Below are positions 6,848-8,154 of a stretch of DNA of 8,154 nt, piece after piece; within the stretch, counting starts at the first letter, position 1, and each line of letters opens with the position of its first letter. The stretch comes from Chloroflexota bacterium (GTDB taxonomy: Bacteria > Chloroflexota > Dehalococcoidia > Dehalococcoidales > UBA2162), in contig JACPSA010000102.1 of assembly GCA_016193545.1 (NCBI GenBank), positions 1 through 8,154 of the forward strand. The letters run 5' to 3'. The notes beneath the pieces are model-generated. The model saw only the letters and a list, made by a program, of their open reading frames with translations. It was not told the origin of the DNA and searched no databases. A program made the translations under genes and the position numbers.

Positions 6848-6877
6848 AGTCTATCACCTTATATCGGCTGGCTTCAA
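6848..6877 (-). promoter_or_regulatory. Candidate sigma70-type promoter of hicBA
   Basis: On the minus strand, TTGAAG (6877–6872) is followed after 18 nt by TAGACT (6853–6848). A TG lies one base before the −10 box (TGATAGACT, extended −10 form). Each hexamer matches the consensus at four of six positions. Transcription would start near 6841, about 34 nt before the hicB ATG. The −35 box lies at the edge of repeat copy B, so the repeat may have supplied it. No clear operator palindrome is visible. This is a motif match only. Confidence 0.35.
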
Positions 6878-6959
6878 TAACCCTATCCCCCGCCTGTCAA
6901 AGTCTTGTACGGCGGGCAGGCCTGTATCCTCTTCTCCTTGATACCCTCTATTTCTTCTT
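6868..6959 (-). repeat. Direct repeat copy B, upstream of hicB, carrying a hairpin insert
   Basis: This copy aligns with 6248–6326 and overlaps the 3' end of the 25-residue peptide gene. It carries extra arms that make a hairpin: CCGCCTG (6890–6896) and CGGCGGGCAGG (6910–6920) around a TCAAAGTCTTGTA loop. The same arms recur at 7981–8015 around a different loop. The 140-nt spacer 6808–6947 contains this repeat, the candidate promoter and the hicB ribosome binding site. Confidence 0.6.
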
Positions 6960-7025
6960 GGCTTCTTCTTTTTTCTCCTTGGTCTGTTTGGCTTTTTTCA
7001 CATTCTTTCTGCCTTTGCTACCCAT
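6948..7025 (-). CDS. 25-residue lysine-rich basic peptide
   Basis: The reading frame starts ATG at 7025 and stops TAG at 6950–6948. The product begins MGSKGRKNVKK, continues with alternating Lys/Glu residues and ends in three Lys; 12 of 25 residues are Lys. It has no hydrophobic segment and is probably disordered and cytoplasmic. The case for translation is the ribosome binding site: AGAGGAGGT ends seven nt before the ATG, the best match in the window. The start lies 19 nt after the stop of the membrane-protein gene, so the two are likely co-transcribed. The MGSKGRKNVKK opening looks like a constrained sequence rather than chance. I do not recognise a function; RNA, DNA or ribosome binding is only suggested by charge. 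Such peptides are usually missed by gene callers because of length. Confidence 0.65.
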   Translation of the reverse strand: MGSKGRKNVKKAKQTKEKKEEAKKK

Positions 7026-7032
7026 TGCTTTG

Positions 7033-7041
7033 ACCTCCTCT
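7033..7041 (-). promoter_or_regulatory. Strong Shine-Dalgarno for the 25-residue peptide
   Basis: AGAGGAGGT on the minus strand is almost fully complementary to the usual anti-Shine-Dalgarno sequence and lies seven nt before the ATG at 7025. It sits in the 19-nt gap after the TAA of the membrane-protein gene and is the main reason for calling the short gene. Confidence 0.7.
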
Positions 7042-7044
7042 TTC

Positions 7045-7857
7045 TTAATGTCTAAATTCTTTGAGTCTAACACCTTTGTAACGGCGGTCATCATCCCACT
7101 TTATCTGGTACTCTTTAGGGCAAGGCTCAGCGTTCTCTCCGTAAATGACAATTTCAACCCGACAGGTGCCGGTTGGCACTTCTTGTAGGTCGTCTATATT
7201 TCTAAGCGGTGGCGTGAATAGAAAGACCTGTGATTGAGCTTTCGCCTTCTGCACCAACACATCCAAATACCGCTCCTCTCCTTGTCTCAAGTCAACGGCT
7301 CTGTATGGTTCATGTTCCCAAAGAGTCTCTATCCAATGCAAGGTAAGTGGGTCACGGTCAATAAGATTGCCTGCAGTGTCTATAAACTTAGTAATTCTAC
7401 CGTTACATCCTTTCGCAACTGACCTACCAGAATTCGTTACTCTCACACGTAACCAATAGCTTTCCCAACCTGGGTCAGTACGTTCCCGTAAGAAAATTGG
7501 TTTATCCGTAAAGTCCACCTCAAATCTTGGCCTTTTCCACCGAGTTACAACCTCACGTCCCCCCAACGTTAACAAAGCAGCGATTATGCCACCCCCGAGT
7601 ATCTGCCCTAATTGCCCCAGATTAATGATTGCGGGAACTGAATCTTCCACCGATTGAGTCTCACGAGTTGTTACCAAACTCAAGTTCCACGTAGTTTGAT
7701 AAAGTACGAACATTAGCACTGAAAGGGCTAAGAACAAATAACCCTGCCATTTCTTAGGTTTCTCTAACATTAGCATTATTGAAATACCTATGGCTAAAAA
7801 AGCCATTGAGACGCTAAGGGCGATGGATGAGCCTGTTACTAGTAGCTGTTGTATCAT
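7045..7857 (-). CDS. Unrecognised membrane protein with three N-terminal helices and a soluble beta-rich domain
   Basis: I do not recognise the family of this 270-residue protein. Residues 9–31, 40–61 and 84–100 are hydrophobic and likely membrane-spanning. The loop between the second and third (62–83) is polar. After a basic stretch (REVVTRWKRPR, 101–111) comes a soluble domain of about 160 residues rich in beta strands. It includes YWLRVRVTNSGRSVAKGC, a pattern seen in immunoglobulin-like beta-sandwich domains. The basic flank suggests the C-terminal domain faces the cytoplasm (positive-inside rule, inference). No catalytic motif is visible. The ATG at 7857 has AAAGGA nine nt upstream, and the gene looks complete. 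Codons and base composition are more A/T-rich than in the run below 6223, consistent with accessory origin. The 25-residue peptide gene follows 19 nt later. Residues 24–56 are encoded by a segment duplicated exactly at the window's end. Confidence 0.75.
   Translation of the reverse strand: MIQQLLVTGSSIALSVSMAFLAIGISIMLMLEKPKKWQGYLFLALSVLMFVLYQTTWNLSLVTTRETQSVEDSVPAIINLGQLGQILGGGIIAALLTLGGREVVTRWKRPRFEVDFTDKPIFLRERTDPGWESYWLRVRVTNSGRSVAKGCNGRITKFIDTAGNLIDRDPLTLHWIETLWEHEPYRAVDLRQGEERYLDVLVQKAKAQSQVFLFTPPLRNIDDLQEVPTGTCRVEIVIYGENAEPCPKEYQIKWDDDRRYKGVRLKEFRH
7691..7788. repeat. 98-bp exact direct repeat, copy 1 (inside the membrane-protein gene)
   Basis: These 98 bases are identical to 8057–8154, an offset of 366. 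They encode residues 24–56 of the membrane protein (end of helix 1 and most of helix 2). The left boundary is sharp: the preceding bases differ (C at 7690, T at 8056). Confidence 0.95.
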
Positions 7858-7895
7858 ATTCTACAATCCTTTAGCGCATTACCCCCCTTACCGGA

Positions 7896-8035
7896 GTTTT
7901 AAGAGGTGTCAGCCCTCTTTTTATTACACTCTCCCTTTGAAAAGGGAGAGTGAGAGGGATTTGAAATCCCCCTTAGTCCCCCGCCTGCCATAGTTCCCGA
8001 GGAACGGCGGGCAGGCCCTTTGCCAAAGGGGGAGA
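7896..8035. repeat. Hairpin-rich intergenic repeat, related to the element at 20–210
   Basis: The 297 bases upstream of the membrane-protein gene contain no gene I can support. On the plus strand they hold an AAGAGGTGTCAGCCCTCTT-type imperfect stem (7900–7918), a T-rich spacer, and a strong stem CACTCTCCCTTT / AAAGGGAGAGTG (7927–7938 with 7941–7952). Next come CCCCCTTAGTCCCC (about 7968–7982) and CCCTTTGCCAAAGGG (8016–8030). The same order of parts (AAGAGGGGC stem, T-rich spacer, CCCTCTCC stem, CTTAGTCCCC on one strand) is found at 133–210. The promoter of the membrane-protein gene should lie in or next to this repeat, but no convincing −35/−10 pair stands out. Confidence 0.55.
7981..8015. 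repeat. Small hairpin module nested inside the larger repeat
   Basis: CCGCCTGCC (7981–7989) and GGCGGGCAGG (8006–8015) are the arms; an inner stem GTTCC / GGAAC (7993–7997 with 8001–8005) closes on loop CGA. The module interrupts what would be a continuous CTTAGTCCCC–CCCTTTGCCAAAGGGGG block. The related element near 164–198 (minus strand) has that block uninterrupted. Copy B at 6890–6920 carries the same arms around another loop. Confidence 0.6.
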
Positions 8036-8056
8036 CTCTATACCCACCTTGTCCTT

Positions 8057-8154
8057 GTAGTTTGATAAAGTACGAACATTAGCACTGAAAGGGCTAAGAA
8101 CAAATAACCCTGCCATTTCTTAGGTTTCTCTAACATTAGCATTATTGAAATACC
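8057..8154. pseudogene. 98-bp exact repeat copy 2: fragment of the membrane-protein gene cut by the window end
   Basis: This is an exact copy of 7691–7788. Read on the minus strand in the same frame, it would encode residues 24–56 of the membrane protein, then a Thr codon (now ACA), Arg-Thr-Arg-Trp-Val and a TAG at 8040–8038. If real, it is the broken 5' part of a second gene copy or of a tandem duplication with a 366-bp period. If the window end is a contig end, it may be an assembly overlap. Confidence 0.5.

Noticed and set aside
6248..6959. CRISPR array or integron-like site
   Set aside because: There are only two diverged copies, 620 bp apart, with genes between them; no regular spacing, and no cas gene or integrase.
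7896..8040. Structured RNA or riboswitch leader for the membrane-protein gene
   Set aside because: The stems are shared with the element at the other end of the window, which has a different neighbour, so repeat DNA explains them without a conserved aptamer.

Overview
The window looks like a bacterial chromosome segment, most likely from an uncultured member of the Chloroflexota (Dehalococcoidia-like). That assignment is inference. It rests on the order rsmA–ispE–rubrerythrin, an IspE ATP loop reading GLGGDSSD, a bacterial HerA-type ATPase paired with a small HAS-barrel protein, and spacers full of short G/C-rich hairpin repeats. Every gene I can support is on the minus strand, so transcription runs from high to low coordinates. 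Both ends of the window look like repeat DNA, and the right end may be a contig end.

In transcription order the layout has three parts. (1) 8154–6948 is accessory DNA: a hairpin-rich spacer, an unrecognised 270-residue membrane protein (7857–7045), and a 25-residue lysine-rich peptide gene (7025–6948) with a near-perfect Shine-Dalgarno. (2) 6959–6248 is a hicBA toxin–antitoxin pair (hicB 6807–6562, hicA 6562–6338) bracketed by two imperfect direct repeats of about 80–90 bp. (3) 6223–218 is a compact seven-gene run: HAS-barrel protein, HerA-like ATPase, patatin-type phospholipase, RimJ/RimL-type acetyltransferase, rsmA, ispE and rubrerythrin. Most junctions in this run overlap by 4–10 nt or are separated by 17–41 nt, which suggests one transcript with translational coupling.

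The run mixes a probable DNA- or lipid-associated module (HAS barrel, HerA ATPase, patatin) with housekeeping and stress genes: 16S rRNA dimethylation, the MEP isoprenoid pathway and peroxide defence. The last gene is followed by a 190-bp element with inverted ends and internal hairpins.

The most interesting non-genic signal is a nested repeat system. A small hairpin with CCGCCTG / CGGCGGGCAGG arms sits inside two different larger repeats, and each larger repeat has a related copy elsewhere in the window without the hairpin. A 98-bp exact duplication of the start of the membrane-protein gene ends precisely at the last base. A repeat-derived sequence also appears to encode the C-terminal tail of RsmA and the start region of ispE. 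I found no tRNA, rRNA, CRISPR array, transposase or complete insertion sequence.
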